A program made the position numbers and the translations under genes. Positions 1-12,999 of a stretch of DNA of 41,340 bases are shown piece after piece; the first letter of the stretch is position 1; each line of letters starts with the position of its first letter. This stretch comes from Lingula anatina (taxonomy: Eukaryota; Brachiopoda; Lingulata; Lingulida; Lingulidae), in the NCBI RefSeq assembly GCF_001039355.2, contig NW_019774347.1, positions 536,723-578,062 on the forward strand, read 5' to 3'. The notes beneath the pieces are model-generated. The model had not been told where the DNA came from. It did no database searches and was given only the letters and a program-made list of their open reading frames with translations.

Positions 1-4
1 TTGG

Positions 5-53
<49 letters not shown>

Positions 54-1086
54 CAATTTCAGTCGGAAATCTGTCTTTTACTCAATTTGAACTGGAAATC
101 TGTTAAATATCCTTGGCAGTTTTCTGCCATGAGTGACCTACTGACATCCTAGTCCTAAGACCATTTTTTTTTCCCAAACCATGTACAGTATGTAGCATCT
201 TGTTAGTGTTGATGTTAGATTTTATTTTACTCTTTGCAGCTGTTATTTTTTGGAAGTGACTTTACTTGAATGGCCACCAGTAATTTTGACACCAGCTTCC
301 TGGTTTTGATTGACATGAATTTAGCAGATGCGTTTGTCGTTTGATCACTATTGCAAGTGTGCATGTGGACCCTTTCTTTTATTTTACAAATAGACATCCT
401 TCGCCTTGAATGTGACATTGAAGACAATAATTAGCGAACCTGCTAGAAATATGATAAAACTATTGCTTGTAGATTTTGTTTGAGAATTTTCATTTTTTGC
501 TTTCAGTAAACCTGATTTGAAGATAGCAGTTCTGATTGTTTGCTATATAATGCTATTAAATTTCACATCTGCTCATCTGCTTTTTTCCCATTGGTCAAAT
601 TTTGGTGTTGATTGCTTACCTTCTTTCTGCAGGCAGTTCTTGTTGATGTTTGCTTTATCTTGCATTTATAATTTGGTGTTTTTGACAAGAAATATTGATT
701 AAAGAAATATTTTTGTATATTTATATGAGTTGTTTACCTAAGATAAATTATGGTACTTTGTTGCCTAAATGTACAAGTATAAAGATTTGTAAATGTTAAG
801 CTGTAGTGTCAAAATGGCTCAGACACGCCATTTAACATAAGAAACTGCCTGATTCCATTCTGGTGAGTGAATCGTATATTATCATGAAATTATTTCTTCA
901 TCCTATGCTGCCAACACAGATTGTCTTTTCTGCGAGCTTTAAAAACAGCTTGTTATGGGTCACTGCAAATGAGTTGAGGCTTTTCTCCACTGCATACAGT
1001 GTAGGTCTACTTGAAGTTTCAACTTTCAGTATTGGGTCAGACATGTTATAGATATGAAAGGTCTAATATCCATGGTTTGTTTTCAG
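1..1086. other. Intron or 5' part of the RGG-protein gene; poly-T tract at 7-53
   Basis: The window opens with a run of about 47 T residues. After that comes AT-rich DNA with no open reading frame of coding quality. Because the first recognisable exon at 1087 starts in phase 0 directly after an acceptor (tttcag), this stretch is most simply the intron before it. Weak acceptor-like pyrimidine tracts ending in CAG occur near 506 and 634, but I could not build a coding exon on either. Confidence 0.5.
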
Positions 1087-1363
1087 GATATGAATAGAGG
1101 CCGAGGAAGAGGTGGATTTGATCGCGGGCGGGGTGGGTTTGGAGGTGGCCGGGGTAGATTCTTCAACCAGGGCGGCTATAGGAGAGAGATGAGTGAGTTT
1201 ATGGATTGTTCTTTTTATATATGACATTAAAGTAATCTTAACATTCACTGGAACAACCATCAGTGATCATATCTGAATTTTGCTTTTCTTTGGCTGATTT
1301 TAACCTTAACTTTTTAGAGTCAAGCTGGAAATGATAAGATATTTGAGGTAATTTGTGTGTTTA

Positions 1364-1412
<49 letters not shown>

Positions 1413-3025
1413 AGAGAGAATAATTTGGGAGTAAATACAGTAATTACAATCCATTATTCCTATTCTAGGCTCGCGAGGTGCAATGAACCAAAGAGGTGGA
1501 GGCATGTCATCGAGAGGAGGTGGTATGGGCCCCAGAGACAGCCCCGGGGAGGGACGCAGGGAGGAGGGCAGGGGATTCAACCCCAGAGGAAGAGGAGGAG
1601 GAGGGGGAGGGGGCTCACAGTGGGGGAGACCACGTTTTGGTAGTCCAACCAGAGGGGTCAGCACCAGAGGCGGGTGAGTGTTGGGTGGACAGGCCAAAAA
1701 TAAAGTCAATATAAGGGCTGATGCAGGACAAATAGTAATGTTTTATAGAAAAGTTTTTAAGCCTAAGTACTTTTAAAGTGATATTAGCATAATAAAATTC
1801 AAGGAAAATCCATTTAATGTTGAATGTTTTTTTAAGGTCCATTTTTCCAAGAAGGCTGCCAAAATCATTACACATAATATCACACAAAATACCAAGTAAT
1901 AAAACATAGCATAGTTCTCATCTGTCCTCTCCTTTATGTCCAGTGGCAGGCCAGGTCAATCCAATGACCGTTATCAGGACCGTGGTCCGCGTCCATTCCT
2001 CACCCCTCCAGGGCGAGGTGGACGCGGAGGTGCCAGAGGAGGCAGTCAGTGGCAGGGAGGACCTCGGAGAGAGAACACAGGGTGAGAATGGGTATTTAGT
2101 GTAATTTTGGGTTGAACATTTAGACCATGGAGTTTTTTTTTTTTTTTTCATTTATGATGAGTCAGTAGTTGTGTACGCGATTAAACAAATATATTGAATC
2201 TACATCACATTTTTTTTTAATTTACAACATTTTCATTTACTGTAACAGATTATTTCAGGTTCAAAAAGGACTAAAATTGCTTCAACCATGTAGCAACATC
2301 TTTTATATGAACAGGAAAGATAATATTAAGTAAATGCAAAACAAAAAAAGATGCAAGAAAAATTAAATAAAGTAACTTGGGTTGAGTACAATTTACATTT
2401 TTGTACAGTTCATCGCTATTGCAAAGACTCTCAAAGAATACATTAATTTGACAAAAAATAGACGAAGTATTCTTCCCTCAGTTTATTTAATGTCTCCCAT
2501 ATTCCAGACCTGGAGACCGGGGTCCACCCGACAGAGGTCCTGGGAGAGACCAGCGCCCTATGGGGGGCTCCCAACCCTGGGGCAGGGGGTCCAGTGACAG
2601 GGGCAGGGGAGGGGGGCAGTGGATGGGAAACAGGAACCGAGACCAGGGAGGAAAGTAAGTATCATTGGAACATCACGGTGTTCCAGATATTTGGCCACTT
2701 GTCAAGTTCAGTTTGAATGAAGGGTTCTAAAATGTTTAAAAAAAAAAGAAATAATAGACCATGCTTGGTGGGTGAGGCTGACCAAAAATGTGTTATATGA
2801 GGAATGCACCTAAATTTGAAAGTGGTTTAAATTTGTTCATATCTGATTAAGTGTACCTGTTCTGTTGTATTGGTATTGGTCCCACTTGTGCCCCAGGTTA
2901 AAGACTGTATATGAATTCTACACAGTCCTGTCTTGTATTTCAGATTCATGCATCCCCCTGGTGGTCAATCTTTCCGTGGCAGGAGAGATCAAGGTGGCAG
3001 ACACGCCAGGTCCTTCACAAAGTAG
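1087..3025 (+). CDS. RGG/glycine-rich protein, C-terminal five exons (5' partial)
   Basis: Exons at 1087-1192, 1469-1673, 1944-2081, 2508-2654 and 2944-3025 join in one continuous frame (intron phases 1, 2, 2, 2) and give 225 residues ending in RHARSFTK and TAG. Every junction has a canonical GT donor and AG acceptor. The encoded part is low-complexity, dominated by RGG, GRG, GGG and PRG motifs with scattered Phe, Tyr and Trp, as in the C-terminal tails of RNA-binding proteins. RGG tails typically bind RNA, are methylated on arginine and promote condensation; that is family knowledge, not something visible here. No folded domain lies inside the window, so the protein cannot be named; its N-terminal part lies upstream. 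The exons stand out as GC-rich against AT-rich introns. Confidence 0.8.
1353..1419. repeat. (TG)n-(AG)n compound microsatellite
   Basis: A TG run of about 25 bases passes straight into an AG run of about 30 bases. It lies in the intron between the first and second visible RGG exons, about 50 bp before the acceptor at 1468. Confidence 0.95.
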
Positions 3026-4477
3026 AGTATCAGCAGATATTTCATGGACTTGTCTTCATAAGCAACTGCGGAATAATTTGATCACTAATTTGAGGGCAGT
3101 TGCCTGAGTTAACAGTGGTGAGGTCTATTCAGGGGTCGTGTTCAGAAACAGTAAAAATTCCCAGTGTCCCTGAGCACAGTCAGGAATCCACAGGAGTCAC
3201 CAAAGATCACAGAGAGTTCTACTTCTTGTGTCCAGAAATATGGGTTAAAACAATTGTTTCAGGAAATTTTGGAGATTGAATTCTTTGACAAACGAAGTAT
3301 GTTTTAACATACTGTACTGCGTTCAAGATGGCCGACATGCCAGTCCTGAACTATAAGTGTTGGTGAACTGAAAATTGTCTTGAAAATGGATTTCATAGAA
3401 ATGAGGTATTCAATTCAGACAATCAAAAAGATCTGTTGATAGAGAGAATTGTATCAAGTTCTAGATTCTTTATCATTTTTTATTCAACGAGTATCAATCA
3501 TTAATGAAAAATGATTAATAAATATGAATTGAAAATGCAAAGTGTACATATTAAGATGTGTTTACTATAACCGTGGTTTTATAAACTGTAAATTTTCTTT
3601 TATTATCAAAACATGACCGGTCTTAAGGAAATGCAGGGCGTCAAGTTCCTTTTTTTTTCTATTTTTTTGAAGATGGTCCTATTTTTTCTTTTTTTGTGTT
3701 GGTTATCCAAAAATAAAATATGTAGATACCTTAGTTAATATTTTTTAACTTTTGAAGAAATTTACCGAAAATATTGACTTACTGACTTTGGACGCATGCC
3801 TTGTTAAAGTACAATGCAGAAAGATGGAGATTACTCTATATTTTCAGTTGGCTTTGATATTTAGATGCCAACATGGATGGAATACATTGAAGTTTTCTGA
3901 CTAGCATCAGACTTAGATCTGCTACTCGTCATATTCGTGAACAGTGGGATGCCATGTTCATCAAGTCCCGAGGTTTTTAAAATTGCTAGGCCCATGCAGC
4001 AACAGCACATGTTGAGGTTTGCAGTTTATAGCCATCAATGGATTAAACAGCTTGCTTTCAAGTGGGATCGGCAACATTTAAGTAGGTGGGGGTCTGTTAG
4101 TCCACGGATTAGCTCGTTCTGAATGCTCTCCCAGATCATCAAAATGAGGAAGTTCAAACTTAAGGTATTGGCAGACACATCAACACAATTGTACATGGAC
4201 ATTTCACAAAATTTGGTGCCCCTTGAGTTGGGCTGTCCATGGGAGGATGATTTTTTACCTTTTTTTCTGTGCACATTGTACAAGTCCATTCCACAGGTTC
4301 TGCTATCTCCTCCTCTAGACCATTGATATCAATGATCTATATTGATAGCCCTATCATCAGGGATGTGGATAGGCCAGTCAAAATTTATGTACACTTTGGG
4401 GTTGGGCTGTCCCTGGGGGTGGATGACTTCTTTTTTACATTCAGCGTTTTTTCATCAATTATTTTATGCTGTTATTA
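3026..4477. other. 3' UTR and 3' flank of the RGG gene
   Basis: This follows the stop codon at 3023-3025. AATAAA signals at 3517-3522 and 3712-3717 are candidate polyadenylation sites, so the 3' UTR is probably 0.5-0.7 kb. Beyond them I see no gene. Two imperfect direct repeats containing TTGGGCTGTCC and a T-rich tail lie at about 4212-4268 and 4390-4440. Confidence 0.5.
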
Positions 4478-4790
4478 TTAAAGGGATAACAACTGTTCGT
4501 AAGATATCCATATTTCACAATAAATACATTGTAAATAACTCATAGAAATACAATAAATTCTATTTAAGCACCAAAAATGGCAGTTGACACAATAATTCTG
4601 GAATTTGTGCTTGCCATCACATCACGTGATCTCCATAGATGGCTACATTCTGTAATAATCTCTTAAGAGATTGTTACAAAAAAACCAAACTTTTGAGAAA
4701 AAAACAGGGACTAATTTTGAATGGAAAAATTGTTCTTTACCCCAAGAAAATTCATTTTTTGGCCAAAATGAACAGTTATTATCCCTTTAA
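4478..4790. mobile_element. Non-autonomous TTAA inverted-repeat element (MITE-like), 313 bp
   Basis: The left end TTAAAGGGATAACAACTGTT (4478 onward) and the reverse complement of the right end (4770-4790) match at 20 of 21 positions. Both ends include TTAA, the target duplicated by piggyBac-type transposases. There is no coding capacity. The interior holds the palindrome ATCTCTTAAGAGAT near 4661. The same termini and the same palindrome recur in the 654-bp element at 35069-35722, so this is a dispersed family. Assignment to piggyBac-like transposition rests only on TTAA and is tentative. Confidence 0.75.
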
Positions 4791-5987
4791 GATTATTTGC
4801 AATAAGTATACATAAAGGACCTAGGCATTGTTATAGCAAAGGGGTCCCTGATTGTGAGCTTCTATCTAGAATATGGGGAATCATCCATATCGTCCCCAGT
4901 TTTTTCACTTTCACACAATGATATTGTGGTTTAGGTTGGTAATTCAAAATTCACAGTCCCAAACACGCAGCTCCAAATCGCAAATGGCAATTATGAGGCC
5001 AGAAAAAGCCATCCCAGCAAAACAGTCAGCAGTAGGGACAAAAATGTTGACTAGTGGAAAAACCCGATTGACAAACAAACCTGGTAACCAGTTGATCTGA
5101 CCTGTTGCAGATTATTTTGAATAAAACTGCATTATTATCCATTCAGATACATTTTAATTTGAACATTGCTGTTTAATTTACAGAAGCATACAGAAATTAA
5201 ATAATATCTAACAATATTATGACCACTGACAGACTTTAAAAATGTGAGTTGAAAACACTAATTTAGCATATTAAGAAAAACAAAGAAAGAAAAAATAGAG
5301 CCCAAAAAAAGGTTAATGTGTAATACATGTATATCATTTGATATTTTATTAATTTATTAAAACAGAATAATGAGAATAATTTGCATTTTCCCTTTCTTAT
5401 GAAATTAGATTTTTACACGAAATCCTTCAGATTTTCTTTATGGATATTGCTCAGCTAGTTATATGCAATTAACGGTTTCTAAATGTGATTTAATGAAACA
5501 AAACGCGCCGGAGATTTTCTTTTTCAGAATTTTCAAAACAAGAGAAACTTGATATAATACAATATAGATTAATTCTTTAAATTATTTTGCTCAGTTTTAG
5601 TATGTGTATTTTATTCGTGCATAAACAGTTAAAATATTAATTCTGTAGAGTTTACCGTATTAATGGAAAATTACCTATGGATGTAACATACAAGACAATT
5701 CAATAAACATGTGTAACTTAAACGATTTCCTTTAAAAGTGTCCATCTATGTTTCAAGAGGCATAAAAAAAGAAAGAAAGAAAGAAATGTCAATAACCTTA
5801 CTGTTACGCTGTACCGTGAAACTAAATGAAAATCCTAAAAGTCTTTTCTATCACAATCCTGCCCCCAATTCGTTCATTCGACCAATGAAAGCACATTTAT
5901 ATGCCCGGCCACGCAGTATCAAGTATGTTGACATTCAAAATGCATTTTTCTTTTTATTTATTAAATTTGTTGTGTTTGTGAGTGTCA
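4791..5987. other. Gene-free AT-rich stretch
   Basis: No exon with splice signals and coding character was found on either strand. Short open frames near 4873-5100 and 5738-6094 have compositions expected by chance in AT-rich DNA, and the second is largely antisense to the secreted-peptide candidate. Confidence 0.5.
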
Positions 5988-6194
5988 TTACGACTTTATC
6001 AACCCCCAATCCTCTTTTGGAGATGGAGACTTATGCGCCTTCTCATAAAGCAGACGATATTTCAAACCGAAACGTCCGCACGGAAAGTAGGTGACCTCGT
6101 CATCATTATGTAAATCAGGTGAGCGTTTTGGTGAGAGGTGCTCAGATAGGACCAAGGTCAGTAGAAGATGGAGAAGAAGGATGTCCCATGCCAT
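5988..6194 (-). CDS. Candidate small secreted or neuropeptide-like precursor, 68 aa
   Basis: The minus-strand ORF starts at ATG 6194-6192 and stops at 5990-5988. It opens with MAWDILLLHLLLTLVLS, a textbook signal peptide (short n-region, leucine-rich core). Shortly after comes a dibasic PKR that could be a prohormone-convertase site, then a segment of about 20 residues containing DDEVTYFPCGRFGLKY, and a basic/proline tail. An acceptor-like tract (cttcttttcggcctacatgtggcag) lies just upstream of the ATG, so a 5' UTR exon is possible. There is only one cysteine and no Gly-Lys-Arg amidation signal. I do not recognise the peptide, and with 68 codons a chance ORF cannot be excluded. Confidence 0.35.
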   Translation of the reverse strand: MAWDILLLHLLLTLVLSEHLSPKRSPDLHNDDEVTYFPCGRFGLKYRLLYEKAHKSPSPKEDWGLIKS

Positions 6195-9100
6195 ATTACT
6201 GCTACTGCCACATGTAGGCCGAAAAGAAGGCACTGAACCCGACAGCAGTATTTCGTAAGTTCAGTACAGATGATAGAAAATGTTTTGTATCATTTCATAG
6301 TTTTGCATTGACGATATTTTTCTGAAATGGTGCACTCTAGACATAATGACCATGGAACATCTAACTTACGTGAAGGATAATTTCTCTTAGCTTTCCCTCA
6401 GTGCCTTTTGGGCACCCTTTTGTTTCTGATACCATTAACCACGAGGGTACAATATAAGTTTATACATTTGTATAATATAAAGTTCAATTGCAATTTGTTA
6501 ATTATAGCGCAAGGGATACTGGTCAACACGACTTGCTGTAATGAACATGTACTGCTTTATCAAATTGCTAGACATTGTTTCATGAATGTGAATTTATTCC
6601 TTTAATTCCAGTGACTCTAAGTAGCATTTACGAAGATACCAGAAGCGTCCTACTCAGAGACACGTTTCGTGTTCTACATATACAGGCCCACACCCATGCC
6701 AAGATTGCCTCCTATGCCGACGTTTGTCTGCTCGTCAATTTGCAGGGACATGTTTAGTATGGAAAGTTATGTTTGCTTTTGGTTGTAACATTCTGCTCCA
6801 AATCGTAAATCAAATTAAAAGTCGAATAAAATTAGCTTTTTATTCATGAAACTTCTCATAAAAATTAAATCCACACTGAGCGTCCGCCCTGCATGTTGCT
6901 GGTTTGTTTCTTTTGGCAATTGTATGTTACTATGTCGTAGTACAGTGCTTTATCTATTGTGGTGTTATAAGGGTAATTTATGTGTAGGCCTACTTTTGGG
7001 TCGGGATTGATACTCGTCCCTTTTCGAACCTCAAACGTTAGATTTTAAGTTCTCATTTAATAACAGGAAAAACGTCTGTATGAAAATAGAGTAATTGTTT
7101 AAAAATTATCGTTTATTAATTTCCAAGAAGAGTTTTCTATTTGTCACTGAAAATATGTGTGGGCAAATCTGCAACTTGACACCTCCCTGTGAACTTGAAG
7201 ATGTTCTCTTATTCATTCTAAATGATGTTGATTTCTGGGAAGGAAAGACATTTCACACCCATATCGTAAATGCATATTGGAAACTTTAAATTACAGTTAT
7301 CGTGTGTTCAGTTGAAAAAAAGGGGAAGAGATAGACACTGTTAATAAAACGTATAACGTCTTAGAAACGCCATAGAAACGCCTTAGAAATCCAAACATGT
7401 AACGGGCAAAATGTGACCACGTGCACGTCACTGCAGAATTGTCCACATGTACTCTAACGATCTTTTAACGATTATGAATATGGCACTTTGACTGTAAATA
7501 AACTTCCTCTGGTTCTCGGTGTTTTCAGTGCTGGGCGGGGATCAAACATCCGTTTTCTGAAACAAAGTTAAACCATTGGGTGGGGTTAAGATTGTCATCC
7601 GAAATGAAATTGAATTTTATTTTGAGTAGTAGAATGGAAATCTTTGTTGCGCATATAATAAGAAAACTATTCATTTAGTTGGCTACAAAAATTGGATTGG
7701 GATCATTTATATGCTGTTTAGGACTAATATTACAAAGCATAAGTGTCGAAAAACAAAAAAACGGGAAATGGACTTCATTTAGCTTTCGTTTGACCATTAA
7801 AATGCTTCCGTAGGACTGACATTAATCATAGCTTTTTGCATTCCATATTTTCAAAATCCCTCGACCTGTCGCAAAGCCCAATTTTCGGGAGGTAATGAGT
7901 ATTCTGAAAAGATTCGATGAATTTAAGACCGTCAACTCTTGTCAATTATGCTAAGATAGTGAACGATTAATGATTCTATAGATTTTTTAAATTAGATTAT
8001 GGGATTTATTATTTTATCTGTTATACTTAAGTCCATTCGTACAATTTGATCAGTTATTTATCAAAGAATGTTACGGAATTATCATCTAAAAATGTTTTGT
8101 TCCTCTAAACGCTAAATTTGATATTCTACCAAAGTGTATGTAAACCTTAATACTTCGTTTGGTTTGAATTTTTCAAGTGAAAAACATGCATAAAACGTGA
8201 AGAGGAGCGTTGTAATAAAAGTTTTGGTACTCTTATACATTTTGATATAATTTCGGGATCAAGGGGTGATTGAAAAAAAACGGGCTTGGTTAGATATCAG
8301 TCCTGCATTCCCATCTTGTGTTATTTGTGCTTTGTGTCATCACTGAAAACCGAGAACCAGAGTTAATTTAAAGTGAATGTGCAAAGTCACTTCAAGTACG
8401 CTGGTTTTTTTGCGTAACCTTTTCAGTTTTGTTTGTATATATTATACTATATTACTATATTATTCTGAATTTGGCAAAGAGTTGGATAATCTTGTAAGCC
8501 TCCCATGTCTTTAAGTCGCTTCTGATTCCCATGCTTTGCAAATGTATATTTTCATCCACAATTACGCACTATATGATATTTATTTTCGGATTTCGTGCAA
8601 AGAAAACAAAAATGAAAAAAATATCGATTGGCAAAAGATCCAGGAATCTTACTAACTTGAAATTTTGGCCACTGTTCGATTTGGTGTGCAAACATAACCA
8701 GACGACAAAGGACAAGGCGTGCTTACATGTGCGTGTGCATTAGTGCACGAATGAAGCTAACAGCAGATTATATGCATTTTAAACATTGTTACACTTTCTA
8801 AATTTGGACTGAAATGTTTTTGATGGAATTCGATGAAAACAAGACACTTATGTCAATTTTGAGTAATATTTGTTAAAAAATCCATTTTTTCTATTATCAG
8901 TTTTTTCGAGTCTTTCAAATCTTACGATCCTGAACTTTTGAACTTTTTTTCGAAAATCAAAGGATTTTTTCTGTAAGTAGCAATGTTCAAAATGCATAAA
9001 AATCCGACTTGTTTTATTGAAAGATGTATACTGTCTTCTGTTTGTTTGATTTTTAACTTATATTAAATTAGAGTACAAAATGTTCATCATTTTTGTAAAA

Positions 9101-9333
9101 AAAATTAATGCTGTTGATGAATAATTTTGATAATAATAAACTTGTAAATCTTTTACTTCGTTCAAAACTTGCAAAAGTAATTTCAACTCTTTTAGCTTGT
9201 CTCGAACTCTCCATCTTCTGCTTACTATTCTGCCGCCTTACCTATTGAGCTACTGCTTTGACTTCCCTTATATCGATTGTAGGATCCTCTTATCGCGGTT
9301 TAAATTGTACATTTGGATTTTTTTTGCAAAAGG
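6195..9333. other. Gene-free AT-rich stretch
   Basis: Only short open frames without convincing splice sites or domains were found on either strand. A 25-codon glycine-rich minus-strand frame at 6674-6751 was noted but has no support. Confidence 0.5.
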
Positions 9334-9339
9334 TAATTT

Positions 9340-9420
9340 GCTGGGACCTCGAAGCGCCAGGTTTCGAACCCAAGTCTTGCTGTGTCCGAGTCGCGCGTGC
9401 TATCCACTCTCCCAAGTGTT
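9340..9420 (-). repeat. tRNA-like module (tRNA-derived SINE head)
   Basis: Read on the minus strand, GGTTCGAAACC (9370-9360) is an RNA polymerase III B box, and TGGGAGAGTGGATAGC (9414 downward) resembles an A box, at a spacing typical of tRNA genes. The arms do not form a clean cloverleaf with a clear anticodon loop, so this looks like a tRNA-derived SINE or tRNA fossil rather than a working tRNA gene. Confidence 0.5.
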
Positions 9421-9497
9421 CCCGCCCACCCACCCCTGGTAGACTTTCCTTTTATAGTAACTAAAGGGAATTTTTACAAAGGAATTTAGTATGTTCC

Positions 9498-9563
9498 AAG
9501 TGCCCGAATCAAACCCCCCACCCTTGGAGTACCGCCGAGCCAATGATAACGCTAAGCCATTTT
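9498..9563 (-). repeat. Second tRNA-like module, same orientation
   Basis: On the minus strand TGGCTTAGCGTTATCATTGG resembles an A box, and GGTTTGATTCG, one base from GGTTCGATTCG, resembles a B box. It lies about 80 bp from the first module in the same orientation. Its degenerate sequence suggests a fossil. Confidence 0.4.
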
Positions 9564-12500
9564 GCATATTATTGTAAAATATTTTATTTGAAGCAAAATA
9601 AACTACCATTGATGTATGTATTCTCATATTTGTTAAAGATTTTAAAAATATTTAAAGCCATTTTATTTTTTGAATATCCAGATATGTAAATCAAAAATAT
9701 TGATATCTGCATTAAAACTCGCTCAAGTTTGATTTGATAAATAAACTATCTAATTATCTACTTGGCTAATGCTTAATCTCAGATAAAAATGACAATCAGA
9801 TTTTTCAATTTCATTTTAAACAAAAACAACGGCAGATCTAGTAGCTGTCTCACCCCACACCACCGCAGAAAAAATGATTTGATAAATTATGATTAAAAAG
9901 TCTCCAAATTGCCAAAAATTTCAAAATGTGACACCCTTTCCAAATAACATGTTTCTGCCACTGTTTTTGTTTCATTTTAACCATAGGGTGCTGTGATTTT
10001 TTTCATATTTTATACGACATAAGATTTCGACAGCTATTACTTGGACGGAAAAACAAATTTTTACTGTTTTGCAAGAAATTGTCACAAGCAGTTTGTGAAA
10101 TATATTTCAACATTTAACAGCCACCAATACGTTCAAATACTCTACAAGAGATACAATTAACGGGGAACGTGAAAAAATCCCCCAGAGACATTGATTATTG
10201 AAAAAAAAACATTTAGCCATTTATTTGCAACGTGTAATTATCAAACCTAGGCAAAATGGAGGGACAAATCATGGTGCTACTTATAACACCTTGCACTTAT
10301 ATTTTAAAGTCGAAAAAATTGTAACAAATGTTTTGTAACTTTCTGAACATAAATAATGTTCTCATACAAGAACGTGAACATCATTTATGCATCTGCTGCT
10401 CGATATACTGAAGCTGCTATTTGTTAAACAAATGCAGCAGAATTTTGAAAATAGCACACTTTGGATCACATGACTGTTCCCTTCATCTTATGCAAAAGTG
10501 AGATCTGTTCACCAAATTAATGCCAAAAATGCAAGTCAAAATCAACAAATAATTTTTAAAATATTGCACTTACTACACACCTTAACTTTAAAAGAAAATC
10601 GGTAATATTAAGATTACAATCCAGATGAGCAAATTTAGATAACAAAAATCGTTAACATATCAAGGTTCTTTTAATACACAGTTTAACCGGTAGACAGATT
10701 AGCCAAATCAGCTTTCAACTACATGTAATTTTCGCAAATTGAGTCTTAAATGTGTTAACTCTATATACTACATTACTCAAACAAAATGATCGATTGTGGT
10801 CCATAGAAATGACACTTTTCACTCAACAAGACAGCAAGTTTCCAAGCTTCAAAAGATGATACAGATACGAGTTTAAAGTAACTAGATTTTGAGTCTTCCT
10901 CGCTATGGAGATCAAGACTTCTTAATTTCACAGGTGGCGATAGAATGATAGAAATTTGGAACCCCAAACGGGATTTTCAGATCGTAGTTTTCGAAACGGT
11001 TTTTGTATAAAGTAAACATACAGGGAAAATTGCTGAAATTTCCAGATTTTTTTTGGCTTTGGTCTAACCCGCATTGCATGCCTTCAAAATTGAGAATTTA
11101 AGTCCAGGAGCGAGTGTAAATGTTGTAAATGCCAAGTTCCATGTGACGAGTGAAATGCTCTGAAATTTTTTAATCTTTTGATAGAATTTTGTCAACTAAG
11201 CATTAAGTAATTTTAAAAATGGATTGAATTTTCTATGTTTTTTTTTTGTAAGATCATCAACGTAAGGCTGCTTCAGAGTGATTTATTTCTCTTCAAAGTA
11301 TTGTAAAGGACGCGAAAAAGTAACATAAATCACCAATCGTGCAAAATTAAGTGAACAGAGTTTTCAAGGTTTTTGTCTTTTGATGAAAAGGTCAAATTGA
11401 GCTTCAGTTTTCCTTGACTAGAAAAATAAGTTTTCCGTTTTATGAACATTATATTTGCAGTAAAATAAATGTCAAGTCACAACTTGCTGCCTTGCTGAAT
11501 AATACCGCAAATAGTTTTACAAACGTCGCGGAGGCTAACTTAGACTTGCAATTATAGTAAAACATGTTTAAAGGCATAAGGGCGGTTTTATTCTTTGGCG
11601 AAATAAAAGTTTAGTTACTAATGACTACGCAGTGTTAAATACGCTGCGTTTTGACTGTTTTTTTTTACAAAAGGCTTCAAATCTTGGAGATAAAAAATCA
11701 TGGTAAATTGCTTTGAAAAAGAGCGGTTTTTAGACAACGTGATACTGACATTAGCCATAAATGAGAAATATCAAAATTACGTTAAAGCATTACTTGCAAA
11801 TTAGCAATTCGCCCTTTATGCCTTGGAAACGACTGCTTCATAATCAGTCACGCAAAAAGCAGTGTAATTATCTACCAATATTACATAATATGGTATTATT
11901 TGTTAAATCATTTCAAAATTAAAAATGGAAGTAGATCACTAAACCTTTATCCTGTTCTTTAATTTTCAATTGTGACTATTTTACTGTACTATAATTATGA
12001 CACAAATTCATTAAAAACCACTCACTAAATTTCAACAGCCAAATTCTTTAAAGAGCCATTCCACAGAATTTTTCCCATCTTGACTATTTTGCTTGTAAAA
12101 CTTTAATGGCACTACTAATTTTGACGATGTAGTTTCAAATTCTGTGTAGTTAACATGATGTAGAACCGCAATTTTCACTGCCATGAGGTAAGTGATGAAA
12201 TAAAGGAGGCATGGAGGACACAAAATATCACGTGGGGAAAATACTGGTGGATGGCAAAACCCAGCTTTCAACATGCAGGCGTCAAACCCATTTTTTTTAA
12301 AATGCACCAAAGTTAAGGTTTCGACAAATACCTAAAACCATTGTCTCAGAACGTTTCGTTGAATCGGTTAAAACTGAAATACCCATATACTTGGTATCCT
12401 GACCGCCTCACATCCACACCCTGGTCACTCAGAACTGAAGAAGTGATATCTCTTCCAAGGGTTCAGGTACCAAATGATTCATAGGGGTAGTAGGTAGGAA

Positions 12501-12829
12501 GAGCTAGGTGATCGCCCTTTCTATTTATCAATTACCATAATTTGACAGACAACATTTGATTAACAATGTGCTAAAATAGTAATGCGCAGGAAGCTTTTGT
12601 TCCCTGCATATTTCAAAATACACTAGATTAAATTAATCAAATCAAGCTTCAGACCCCTACACACCCAAAGATGGCATTATGTAGGTCACTAGCTATCCCT
12701 ACATGGTCTACTGCATGTTGCAATCTGAGCAGTTTTTGCCAAGTTTGACAAACCAAACCGTTCTATAGCGCCATCTGGAGGAGAACAGAAATGATCTTCT
12801 CTGCTGCAATTGGTAGCTTAGCAGATTGT

Positions 12830-12833
<4 letters not shown>

Positions 12834-12868
<35 letters not shown>
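12834..12868. repeat. (TG)n microsatellite
   Basis: About 17 TG units with one TATG interruption, in gene-free DNA. Confidence 0.9.
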
Positions 12869-12999
12869 CTTGTGCGTGCTTAATCTTCAGCACCAAAGAA
12901 ATGGCAATAATAATTCGATCCGGCACATATACAAATTAAGTAATAGTCATTTATGAGAATAACGCTTCTCCCTCCGTCCAGTCTTGTCTGCCACCGCAA

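Noticed and set aside
1320-1709. 129-codon proline/leucine-rich minus-strand frame, and +1/+2 frames over the same exon
   Set aside because: They are antisense and out-of-frame shadows of the RGG exon at 1469-1673 and the adjacent microsatellite; the RGG frame is the one that joins through all five exons.
6674-6751. 25-codon glycine-rich minus-strand frame upstream of the secreted-peptide candidate
   Set aside because: It is very short, has its own stop codon and no clear splice link to the downstream frame.
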